64,000 nucleotides of DNA from Vespa crabro (taxonomy: Eukaryota > Arthropoda > Insecta > Hymenoptera > Vespidae): positions 7,884,255 through 7,948,254 of the forward strand of contig NC_060965.1 of NCBI RefSeq assembly GCF_910589235.1, written 5' to 3'. The notes under the pieces were generated by a model. That model was given only the letters and a program-made list of their open reading frames with translations. It was not told the DNA's origin and did no database searches. Within the stretch, counting starts at the first letter, position 1; each line of letters opens with the position of its first letter. Shown here piece by piece: positions 24,961 to 36,420 of this stretch. The position numbers and the translations under genes are program-made.

Positions 24961-26280
24961 TATTGTTATTATTGTTATTATTGTTATTGATGTTGTTTTT
25001 ATTGTTATTAATGTTATTATTGTTATTATTGTTATTATTGTTATTATTGTTACTATTGTTATTATAGTTATTGTTGTTATTGTTGTTATTATTGTTGTTA
25101 TTTTTGTTATTGTTATTATTGTTATTATTGTTATTATTGTTATTGTTGTTATTATTGTTATTATTATTATTGTTGTTATTATAGTTGTTATTTTTGTTAT
25201 TGTTATTATTGTTATTATTGTTATTATTGTTATTATTGTTATTATTGTTATTATTGTAATTATTGTTGTTATTGTTTTATTGTAATTATTGTTATTATTG
25301 TTATTATTGTTATTGATGTTGTTTTTATTGTTATTAATGTTATTATTGTTATTATTGTTATTATTGTTATTATTGTTACTATTGTTATTATAGTTATTGT
25401 TGTTATTGTTGTTATTATTGTTGTTATTTTTGTTATTGTTATTATTGTTATTATTGTTATTATTGTTATTGTTGTTATTATTGTTATTATTATTATTGTT
25501 GTTATTATTGTTGTTATTTTTGTTATTGTTATTATTGTTATTATTGTTATTATTGTTGTTATTGTTATTGTTATTATTGTTATTATTGTTATTATTGTTA
25601 TTATTGTTGTTATTGTTATTATTGTAATTATTGTTATTATTGTTATTATTGTTATTATTGTTATTATTATTATTTTTGTTATTATTGTTGTTATTTTTGT
25701 TATTGTTATTATTGTTATTATTGTTATTGTTGTTATTATTGTTGTTAGTGTTGTTATTGTTATTATTGTTATTGTTGTTATTATTGTTATTATCGTTGTT
25801 ATTGTTATTATTGTGATTATTGTTATTATTGTTATTATTGTTGTTATTGTTATTATTGTAATTATTGTTATTATTGTTATTATTGTTATTGTTATTGTTA
25901 TTGTTATTGTTATTGTTATTATTGTTATTATTGTTATTATTGTTATTGTTGTTATTATTGTTATTATCGTTAATATTGTTATTACTGTTATTATTGTTAT
26001 TATTGTTATTATTCTTGTTGTTATTATTTTTATTATTGTTATTATTGTTATTATTGTTATTATTTTTATTGTTGTTATTATTGTTATTATCGTTGTTATT
26101 GTTATTATTGTGATCATTGTTATGATTGTTATTATTGTTATTGTTATTGTTATTATTGTTATTATTGTTATTATTGTAATTATTGTTGTTATTGTTATTA
26201 TTGTTATTGATGTTGTTATTACTGTTATTATTGTTATTACTGTTATTATTGTTATTATAGTTATTGTTGTTATTGTTGTT
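24961..26280. repeat. C, C, D, E block; partial third copy of the 1.5-kb/16.6-kb segment
   Basis: A first C near 25080 carries the same TATAGTTG variant as 15.49 kb. The GTTTTATTG one-base loss at 25274 follows, then C 25397-25627, D 25631-25816 and E with TGATCA at 26111-26116. From 25.27 kb it matches 16597 onward at offset 8,677, changing to 8,668. It stops at a join to an F-type block at about 26280. Confidence 0.8.
25274..25279. other. Register shift (-1), GTTTTATTG type
   Basis: Fourth copy of the 640 lesion, 8,677 bp after 16597; the register goes from 2 to 1. Confidence 0.9.
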
Positions 26281-26285
26281 ATATT
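26281..26285. other. Last register shift (-1), GTTATATTG type
   Basis: Sixth copy of the ATATT lesion, at the join between an E-type and an F-type block; the register goes from 1 to 0 and stays there to the window end. Confidence 0.9.
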
Positions 26286-26985
26286 GTTGTTATTACTGCT
26301 ATTATTGTTGTTGTTATTATTATCTTTATTATTGTTATTGTTATTGTTATTGTTATTGTTATTGTTATTGTTATTATTGCTATTATTGTCATTATTTTTA
26401 TTGTTGTTATTATTGTTATTATCGTTAATATTGTTATTATTGCTATTATTGCTATTATTGTTAATATTTTTATTGTTGGTATTATTGTTACTATTCTTGT
26501 TATTGTTATTAATGTTATTATTGTTATTATTGTTATTATTGTTGTTATTGTTGTTATTGTTATTATTGTTATTATTGTTATTATTGTTATTATTGTTGTT
26601 ATTGTTATTGTTATTATTGTTATTATTGTTATTATTGTTACTATTGTTATTGTTATTGTTGTTATTATTGTTATTATCGTTGTTATTGTTATTATTGTTA
26701 TTTTTGTTATTATTTTTATTATTGTTATTGTTATTGTTATTGTTATTTATAATGTTATTGTTATTATTGTTATTATTGTTATTATTGCTTTTATTGTTAT
26801 TGTTGTTATTATTTTTATTAATGTTATTGTTATTGTTATTGTTATTGTTATTATTGTTATTATTGTTATCATTGTTATTATTGTTGTTATTGTTATTATT
26901 GTAATTATTATTATTATTGTTATTGATGTTGTTATTATTGTTATTAATGTTATTATTGTTATTATTGTTATTATTGTTATTATTG
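26281..26985. repeat. F module joined after a one-base loss
   Basis: TTATATTG at 26280 leads straight into TTACTGCTATT, skipping about 80 bp present in the other ATATT copies (for example 23190-23270). Paired GCTATT lies near 26441 and TTATTTATAATG near 26742. This is the last point in the window where the triplet register changes. Confidence 0.75.
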
Positions 26986-27925
26986 TTACTATTGTTATTA
27001 TAGTTATTGTTGTTATTGTTGTTATTATTGTTGTTATTTTTGTTATTGTTATTATTGTTATTGTTGTTATTATTGTTATTATTATTATTGTTGTTATTAT
27101 TGTTGTTATTTTTGTTATTGTTATTATTGTTATTATCGTTATTGTTGTTATTATTGTTGTTAGTGTTGTTATTGTTATTATTGTTATTGTTGATATTATT
27201 GTTATTATCGTTGTTATTGTTATTATTGTGATTATTGTTATTATTGTTATTATTGTTATTATTGTTATTGTTATTGTTATTATTGTTATCATTGTTATTA
27301 TTGTTGTTATTGTTATTAATGTAATTATTATTATTATTGTTATTGATGTTGTTATTATTGTTATTAATGTTATTATTGTTATTATTGTTATTATTGTTAT
27401 TATTGTTACTATTGTTATTATAGTTATTGTTGTTATTGTTGTTATTATTGTTGTTATTTTTGTTATTGTTATTATTGTTATTATTGTTATTATTGTTATT
27501 GTTGTTATTATTGTTATTATTATTATTGTTGTTATTATTGTTGTTATTTTTGTTATTGTTATTATTGTTATTATCGTTATTGTTGTTATTATTGTTGTTA
27601 GTGTTGTTATTGTTATTATTGTTATTGTTGATATTATTGTTATTATCGTTGTTAATGTTATTATTGTGATTATTGTTATTATTGTTATTATTGTTATTAT
27701 TGTTATTATTGTTATTGTTATTGTTATTATTGTTATTATTGTTATTATTGTTATTATCGTTATTATTATTATTATTGCTATTATTGTTATCTTTGATATT
27801 ATTTTTATTAATGTTATTGTTATTGTTATTGTTATTGTTATTATTGTTATTATTGTTATTATTGTTATTATTATTGTTATTGTTATTGTTATTATTGTTA
27901 TTATTGTTATTATTGTAATTATTGT
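26986..27925. repeat. A-A-B block, shortened doublet
   Basis: A modules start at 27007 (about 18 bp shorter than usual) and 27427, a 420-bp spacing in place of 447. Private TTAATG variants near 27318 and 27654 mark the copy. The B marker is at 27788. Confidence 0.8.
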
Positions 27926-28445
27926 TGTTATTGTTATTATTGTAATTATTGTTATTATTGTTATTATTGTTATTGATGTTGTTTTTATTGTTATTAATGT
28001 TATTATTGTTATTATTGTTATTATTGTTATTATTGTTACTATTGTTATTATAGTTATTGTTGTTATTGTTGTTATTATTGTTGTTATTTTTGTTATTGTT
28101 ATTATTGTTATTATTGTTATTATTGTTATTGTTGTTATTATTGTTATTATTATTATTGTTGTTATTATTGTTGTTATTTTTGTTATTGTTATTATTGTTA
28201 TTATTGTTATTATTGTTGTTATTGTTATTGTTATTATTGTTATTATTGTTATTATTGTTATTATTGTTGTTATTGTTATTATTGTAATTATTGTTATTAT
28301 TGTTATTATTGTTATTATTGTTATTATTATTATTTTTGTTATTATTGTTGTTATTTTTGTTATTGTTATTATTGTTATTATTGTTATTGTTGTTATTATT
28401 GTTGTTAGTGTTGTTATTGTTATTATTGTTATTGTTGTTATTATT
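27926..28445. repeat. C-D block fused to F
   Basis: C runs 28057-28287 and D starts at 28291. D's usual TCGTTGTT end is replaced near 28450 by TCGTTAATATTG, which belongs to F, so D and F are joined at the shared TTATTATCGTT element. Confidence 0.75.
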
Positions 28446-29639
28446 GTTATTATCGTTAATATTGTTATTATTGCTATTATTGCTATTATTGTTAATATTT
28501 TTATTGTTGGTATTATTGTTACTATTCTTGTTATTGTTATTAATGTTATTATTGTTATTATTGATATTATTGTTGTTATTGTTGTTATTGTTATTATTGT
28601 TATTATTGTTATTATTGTTATTATTGTTGTTATTGTTATTGTTATTATTGTTATTATTGTTATTATTGTTACTATTGTTATTGTTATTGTTGTTATTATT
28701 GTTATTATCGTTGTTATTGTTATTATTGTTATTTTTGTTATTATTTTTATTATTGTTATTGTTATTGTTACTGTTATTTATAATGTTATTGTTATTACTG
28801 TTATTATTGTTATTATTGCTTTTATTGTTATTGTTGTTATTATTTTTATTAATGTTATTGTTATTGTTATTGTTATTGTTATTATTGTTATTATTGTTAT
28901 CATTGTTATTATTGTTGTTATTGTTATTATTGTAATTATTATTATTATTGTTATTGATGTTGTTATTATTGTTATTAATGTTATTATTGTTATTATTGTT
29001 ATTATTGTTATTATTGTTACTATTGTTATTATAGTTATTGTTGTTATTGTTGTTATTATTGTTGTTATTTTTGTTATTGTTATTATTGTTATTATTGTTA
29101 TTATTGTTATTGTTGTTATTATTGTTATTATTATTATTGTTGTTATTATTGTTGTTATTTTTGTTATTGTTATTATTGTTATTATCGTTATTGTTGTTAT
29201 TATTGTTGTTAGTGTTGTTATTGTTATTATTGTTATTGTTGATATTATTGTTATTATCGTTGTTATTGTTATTATTGTGATTATTGTTATTATTGTTATT
29301 ATTGTTATTATTGTTATTATTGTTATTGTTATTGTTATTATTGTTATTATTGTTATTATTATTATTATCGTTATTATTATTATTATTGCTATTATTGTTA
29401 TCTTTGATATTATTTTTATTAATGTTATTGTTATTGTTATTGTTATTGTTATTATTGTTATTATTGTTATTATTGTTATTATTGTTATTGTTGTTATTGT
29501 TGTTATTATTGCTATTATTGTTGTTGTTATTAATATTTTTATTATTGTTATTGTTATTGTTATTGTTATTGTTATTGTTATTGTTATTGTTATTGTTATT
29601 ATTGCTATTATTGTTATTATTGTTATTGTTGTTATTATT
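28446..29639. repeat. F-A-B unit, tandem copy 1 (1,194 bp)
   Basis: F carries paired GCTATT near 28470 and TTATTTATAATG near 28774, A starts at 29038, and the B marker is at 29399. The next A is exactly 1,194 bp further on. Private variants: GATATTATTG near 28561 and TTACTG near 28769 and 28795. Confidence 0.85.
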
Positions 29640-30715
29640 GTTATTATCGTTAATATTGTTATTATTGCTATTATTGCTATTATTGTTAATATTTTTATTG
29701 TTGGTATTATTGTTACTATTCTTGTTATTGTTATTAATGTTATTATTGTTATTATTGTTATTATTGTTGTTATTGTTGTTATTGTTATTATTGTTATTAT
29801 TGTTATTATTGTTATTATTGTTGTTATTGTTATTGTTATTATTATTATTATTGTTATTATTGTTACTATTGTTATTGTTATTGTTGTTATTATTGTTATT
29901 ATCGTTGTTATTGTTATTATTGTTATTTTTGTTATTATTTTTATTATTGTTATTGTTATTGTTATTGTTATTTATAATGTTATTGTTATTATTGTTATTA
30001 TTGTTATTATTGCTTTTATTGTTATTGTTGTTATTATTTTTATTAATGTTATTGTTATTGTTATTGTTATTGTTATTATTGTTATTATTGTTATCATTGT
30101 TATTATTGTTGTTATTGTTATTATTGTAATTATTATTATTATTGTTATTGATGTTGTTATTATTGTTATTAATGTTATTATTGTTATTATTGTTATTATT
30201 GTTATTATTGTTACTATTGTTATTATAGTTATTGTTGTTATTGTTGTTATTATTGTTGTTATTTTTGTTATTGTTATTATTGTTATTATTGTTATTATTG
30301 TTATTGTTCTTATTATTGTTATTATTATTATTGTTGTTATTATTGTTGTTATTTTTGTTATTGTTATTATTGTTATTATCGTTATTGTTGTTATTATTGT
30401 TGTTAGTGTTGTTATTGTTATTATTGTTATTGTTGATATTATTGTTATTATCGTTGTTATTGTTATTATTGTGATTATTGTTATTATTGTTATTATTGTT
30501 ATTATTGTTATTATTGTTATTGTTATTGTTATTATTGTTATTATTGTTATTATCGTTATTATTATTATTATTGCTATTATTGTTATCTTTGATATTATTT
30601 TTATTAATGTTATTGTTATTGTTATTGTTATTGTTATTATTGTTATTATTGTTATTATTGTTATTATTATTGTTATTGTTATTGTTATTATTGTTATTAT
30701 TGTTATTATTGTAAT
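29640..30715. repeat. F-A-B unit, tandem copy 2
   Basis: It repeats 28446-29639: F marker near 29965, A at 30232, B marker at 30584. After B it leaves the tandem and joins the GTAATT/C arrangement seen at 6.18 and 27.9 kb. A private TTCTTATTATTG lies near 30307. Confidence 0.85.
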
Positions 30716-31450
30716 TATTGTTGTTATTGTTATTATTGTAATTATTGTTATTATTGTTATTATTGTTATTGATGTTGTTTTTATTGTTATTAATGTTATT
30801 ATTGTTATTATTGTTATTATTGTTATTATTGTTACTATTGTTATTATAGTTATTGTTGTTATTGTTGTTATTATTGTTGTTATTTTTGTTATTGTTATTA
30901 TTGTTATTATTGTTATTATTGTTATTGTTGTTATTATTGTTATTATTATTATTGTTGTTATTATTGTTGTTATTTTTGTTATTGTTATTATTGTTATTAT
31001 TGTTATTATTGTTGTTATTGTTATTGTTATTATTGTTATTATTGTTATTATTGTTATTATTGTTGTTATTATTATTGTAATTATTGTTATTATTGTTATT
31101 ATTGTTATTATTATTATTTTTGTTATTATTGTTGTTATTTTTGTTATTGTTATTATTGTTATTATTGTTATTGTTGTTATTATTGTTGTTAGTGTTGTTA
31201 TTGTTATTATTGTTATTGTTGTTATTATTGTTATTATCGTTGTTATTGTTATTATTGTGATTATTGTTATTATTGTTATTATTGTTATTATTGTTGTTAT
31301 TGTTATTATTGTAATTATTGTTATTATTGTTATTATTGTTATTGTTATTGTTATTGTTATTGTTATTGTTATTATTGTTATTATTGTTATTATTGTTATT
31401 GTTGTTATTATTGTTATTATTGTTATTATTGTTATTATAGTTATTGTTGT
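30716..31450. repeat. C-D block with shortened E
   Basis: C runs 30853-31080 and D 31084 to about 31263 (GTTAGTG near 31188, GTGATT near 31257). E is cut before its TTCTTG marker and is replaced near 31410 by sequence ending in TATAGTT, the same join as at 15.9 kb. Confidence 0.7.
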
Positions 31451-31920
31451 TATTGTTGTTATTATTGTTGTAATTTTTGTTATTGTTATTATTGTTATTA
31501 TTGTTATTATTGTTATTGTTGTTATTATTGTTATTATCGTTGTTATTGTTATTATTGTTATTATTGTTAATATTGTTATTATTGGTATTGTTATTGTTAT
31601 TATTGTTATTATTGTTGTTATTGTTATTATTGTAATTATTGTTATTATTGTTATTATTGTTATTGATGTTGTTATTATTGTTATTATTGTAATTATAGTT
31701 ATTATTGTTATTGTTGTTATTGATGTTGTTATTATTGTTATTATTGTTATTATTGTTATTATTGTTATTATTGTTATTGTTGTTATTGTTGTTATTATTG
31801 CTATTATTGTTGTTGTTATTAATATTTTTATTATTGTTATTGTTATTGTTATTGTTATTGTTATTGTTATTGTTATTGTTATTATTGCTATTATTGTTAT
31901 TATTGTTATTGTTGTTATTA
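31451..31920. repeat. H variant and the leader of F
   Basis: GTAATTTTTG lies near 31470. The usual GTGATTATTG is GTTATTATTG near 31558, so this H copy has lost its GTG. TAATTATAG near 31690 and TTAATATTTTTATT near 31819 lead into F. Confidence 0.65.
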
Positions 31921-33344
31921 TTGTTATTATCGTTAATATTGTTATTATTGCTATTATTGCTATTATTGTTAATATTTTTATTGTTGGTATTATTGTTACT
32001 ATTCTTGTTATTGTTATTAATGTTATTATTGTTATTATTGTTATTATTGTTGTTATTGTTGTTATTGTTATTATTGTTATTATTGTTATTATTGCTATTA
32101 TTGTTGTTATTGTTATTGTTATTATTGTTATTATTGTTATTATTGTTACTATTGTTATTGTTATTGTTGTTATTATTGTTATTATCGTTGTTATTGTTAT
32201 TATTGTTATTTTTGTTATTATTTTTATTATTGTTATTGTTATTGATATTGTTATTTATAATGTTATTGTTATTATTGTTATTATTGTTATTATTGCTTTT
32301 ATTGTTATTGTTGTTATTATTTTTATTAATGTTATTGTTATTTTTATTGTTATTGTTATTATTGTTATTATTGTTATCATTGTTATTATTGTTGTTATTG
32401 TTATTATTGTAATTATTATTATTATTGTTATTGATGTAGTTATTATTGTTATTAATGTTATTATTGTTATTATTGTTATTATTGTTACTATTGTTATTAT
32501 AGTTATTGTTGTTATTGTTGTTATTATTGTTGTTATTTTTGTTATTGTTATTATTGTTATTATTGTTATTATTGTTATTGTTGTTATTATTGTTATTATT
32601 ATTATTGTTGTTATTATTGTTGTTATTTTTGTTATTGTTATTATTGTTATTATCGTTATTGTTGTTATTATTGTTGTTAGTGTTGTTATTGTTATTATTG
32701 TTATTGTTGATATTATTGTTATTATCGTTGTTATTGTTATTATTGTTATTATTGTTATTATTGTTATTATTGTTATTATTGTTATTGTTATTGTTATTAT
32801 TGTTATTATTGTTATTATTGTTATTATCGTTATTATTATTATTATTGCTATTATTGTTATCTTTGATATTATTTTTATTAATGTTATTGTTATTGTTATT
32901 GTTATTGTTATTATTGTTATTATTGTTATTATTGTTATTATTGTTATTGTTGTTATTGTTGTTATTATTGCTATTATTGTTGTTGTTATTAATATTTTTA
33001 TTATTATTATTGTTATTGTTATTGTTATTGTTATTGTTAATGTTATTGTTATTGTTATTATTGCTATTATTGTTATTATTGTTATTGTTGTTATTATTGT
33101 TATTATCGTTAATATTGTTATTATTGCTATTATTGCTATTATTGTTAATATTTTTATTGTTGGTATTATTGTTACTATTCTTGTTATTGTTATTAATGTT
33201 ATTATTGTTATTATTGTTATTATTGTTGTTATTGTTGTTATTGTTATTATTGTTATTATTGTTATTATTGTTATTATTGTTGTTATTGTTATTGTTATTA
33301 TTGTTATTATTGTTACTATTGTTATTGTTATTGTTGTTATTATT
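31921..33344. repeat. F-A-B-F block
   Basis: F (marker near 32250, with private GATATTG near 32244 and TTTTTATTG near 32341), A from 32506, B (marker 32858), then a second, cut-off F with paired GCTATT near 33127. The A end has TTATTATTG in place of GTGATT near 32745. It matches 36.4-37.8 kb at offset about 4,500. Confidence 0.8.
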
Positions 33345-34380
33345 GTTGTTATTGTTGTTATTGTTATTATTGTTATTATTGTAATTATTGTTATTATTGT
33401 TATTATTGTTATTATTGTTATTATTGTTATTATTGTTATTGTTGTTATTGTTGTTATTATTGCTATTATTGTTATTGTTGTTATTATTTTTATTATTGTT
33501 ATTGTTATTGTTATTGTTATTGTTATTATTGTTATTATTGTTATTATTGTTATTGTTGTTATTATTGTTATTATTGTTATTGTTGTTATTATTGGTATAA
33601 TTTTTAGAATTGTTATTATTGTTATTATTGTTATTATTGTGATTATTGTTATTATTGTTATTATTGTTATTAATGTTATTGTTACTGTTATTATTGTTAT
33701 TATTGTTATTATTGTTATTGTTGTTATTATTGTTATTATTGTTATTGTTTTTATTATTGTTGTTATTGTTGTTATTGTTATTATTGTTATTATTGTAATT
33801 ATTGTTATTATTGTTATTATTGTTATTGATGTTGTTATTATTGTTATTATTGTTATTATTGTTATTATTGTTATTGTTGTTATTATTGTTGTTATTGTTG
33901 TTATTATTGCTATTATTGTTATTGTTGTTATAATTGTTATTATTGTTATTATTGTTATTATTGTTATTGTTGTTATTATTGTCATTATCGTTAATATTGT
34001 TATTATTGTTATTATTGTTATTATTGTTATTATTGTTATTATTGTTGTTGTTGTTATTATTTTTATTATTGTTATTATTGTTATTATTGTTGTTATTGTT
34101 ATTATTGTAATTATTGTTATCATTGTTATTATTGTTATTGATGTTGTTATTATTGTTATTATTGTTATTATTGTTATTATTGTTATTATAGTTATTGTTG
34201 TTATTGTTGTTATTATTGTTGTAATTTTTGTTATTGTTATTATTGTTATTATTGTTATTATTGTTATTGTTGTTATTATTGTTATTATCGTTGTTATTGT
34301 TATTATTGTGATTATTGTTAATATTGTTATTATTGGTATTGTTATTGTTATTATTGTTATTATTGTTATTATTGTTATTG
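33345..34380. repeat. G-H unit copy 1 (about 1.04 kb)
   Basis: It carries GGTATAATTTTTAGAATTG at 33594, GTCATTATCG at 33981, GTAATTTTTG near 34221 and GTGATTATTGTTAATATTG at 34308. The second copy is 1,440 bp downstream with every marker at that constant offset. I noticed four substitutions between the copies. Confidence 0.85.
33594..33612. repeat. G motif copy 1
   Basis: GGTATAATTTTTAGAATTG is the least RTT-like sequence in the window, with four non-RTT triplets nearly in a row (GGT, ATA, TTT, AGA). The five copies mark the G units. Confidence 0.9.
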
Positions 34381-34784
34381 TTGTTATTATTGTTGTTAGT
34401 GTTGTTATTGTTATTATTGTTATTATTTTTATTGTTGTTATTATTGTTATTATCGTTGTTATTGTTTTTATTGTGATCATTGTTATGATTGTTATTATTG
34501 TTATTGTTATTGTTATTATTGTTATTATTGTTATTATTGTAATTATTGTTGTTATTGTTATTATTGTAATTATTGTTATTATTGTTATTATTGTTATTGA
34601 TGTTGTTATTACTGTTATTATTGTTATTACTGTTATTATTGTTATTATAGTTATTGTTGTTATTGTTGTTATTATTGTTGTTATTTTTGTTATTGTTATT
34701 ATTGTTATTATTGTTATTATTGTTATTATTGTTATTATTGTTATTGTTGTTATTATTGTTATTATTGTTTTTGTTTTTATTATT
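34381..34784. repeat. E-J spacer between the two G-H units
   Basis: It starts with GTTAGTGTT and passes through an E end, TGATCA at 34474-34479, the TTACTGTTATT pair and TATAGTT to J at 34768. J then runs into the second G-H unit. The same J-to-G order occurs at 51.0-51.3 and 55.7-55.9 kb. Confidence 0.75.
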
Positions 34785-35820
34785 GTTGTTATTGTTGTTA
34801 TTGTTATTATTGTTATTATTGTAATTATTGTTATTATTGTTATTATTGTTATTATTGTTATTATTGTTATTATTGTTATTGTTGTTATTGTTGTTATTAT
34901 TGCTATTATTGTTATTGTTGTTATTATTTTTATTATTGTTATTGTTATTGTTATTGATATTGTTATTATTGTTATTATTGTTATTATTGTTATTGTTGTT
35001 ATTATTGTTATTATTGTTATTGTTGTTATTATTGGTATAATTTTTAGAATTGTTATTATTGTTATTATTGTTATTATTGTGATTATTGTTATTATTGTTA
35101 TTATTGTTATTAATGTTATTGTTACTGTTATTATTGTTATTATTGTTATTATTGTTATTGTTGTTATTATTGTTATTATTGTTATTGTTTTTATTATTGT
35201 TGTTATTGTTGTTATTGTTATTATTGTTATTATTGTAATTATTTTTATTATTGTTATTATTGTTATTGATGTTGTTATTATTGTTATTATTGTTATTATT
35301 GTTAGTATTGTTATTGTTGTTATTATTGTTGTTATTGTTGTTATTATTGCTATTATTGTTATTGTTGTTATAATTGTTATTATTGTTATTATTGTTATTA
35401 TTGTTATTGTTGTTATTATTGTCATTATCGTTAATATTGTTATTATTGTTATTAATGTTATTATTGTTATTATTGTTATTATTGTTGTTGTTGTTATTAT
35501 TTTTATTATTGTTATTATTGTTATTATTGTTGTTATTGTTATTATTGTAATTATTGTTATCATTGTTATTATTGTTATTGATGTTGTTATTATTGTTATT
35601 ATTGTTATTATTGTTATTATTGTTATTATAGTTATTGTTGTTATTGTTGTTATTATTGTTGTAATTTTTGTTATTGTTATTATTGTTATTATTGTTATTA
35701 TTGTTATTGTTGTTATTATTGTTATTATCGTTGTTATTGTTATTATTGTGATTATTGTTAATATTGTTATTATTGGTATTGTTATTGTTATTATTGTTAT
35801 TATTGTTATTATTGTTATTA
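34785..35820. repeat. G-H unit copy 2 (about 1.04 kb)
   Basis: It copies 33345-34380 at offset 1,440: G motif at 35034, GTCATTATCG at 35421, GTGATTATTG at 35748. Private differences from copy 1: A at 34957, T at 35244, G at 35305 and A at 35455. The copies diverge at about 35820. Confidence 0.85.
35034..35052. repeat. G motif copy 2
   Basis: Identical to the copy 1,440 bp upstream; part of the second G-H unit. Confidence 0.9.
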
Positions 35821-36420
35821 TTGTTACTATTGTTATTATAGTTATTGTTGTTATTGTTGTTATTATTGTTGTTACTTTTGTTATTGTTATTATTGTTATT
35901 ATTGTTATTATTGTTGTTATTGTTATTGTTATTATTGTTATTATTGTTATTATTGTTATTATTGTTGTTATTGTTATTATTGTAATTATTGTTATTATTG
36001 TTATTATTGTTATTATTGTTATTATTATTATTTTTGTTATTATTGTTGTTATTTTTGTTATTGTTATTATTGTTATTATTGTTATTGTTGTTATTATTGT
36101 TGTTAGTGTTGTTATTGTTATTATTGTTATTGTTGTTATTATTGTTATTATTGTTATTGATGTTGTTATTATTGTTATTATTGTAATTATAGTTATTATT
36201 CTTATTGTTGTTATTGATGTTGTTATTATTGTTATTATTGTTATTATTGTTATTATTGTTATTATTGTTATTGTTGTTATTGTTGTTATTATTGCTATTA
36301 TTGTTGTTGTTATTAATATTTTTATTATTGTTATTGTTATTGTTATTGTTATTGTTATTGTTATTGTTATTGTTATTATTGCTATTATTGTTATTATTGT
36401 TATTGTTGTTATTATTGTTA
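35821..36420. repeat. C remnant, D, and the leader of F
   Basis: TATAGTT near 35838 starts a C with a private TTACTTTTG near 35873. D runs from 35989 with GTTAGTG near 36103 but lacks its GTGATT end, passing instead into TAATTATAG near 36183. A private TTCTTATTG lies near 36199. The F leader follows. Confidence 0.7.

Noticed and set aside
33594..33612. Transposon end or target-site duplication at the G motif
   Set aside because: The motif is 19 bp with no inverted repeats, no flanking duplication and no element-sized insert; the ground repeat continues directly on both sides.
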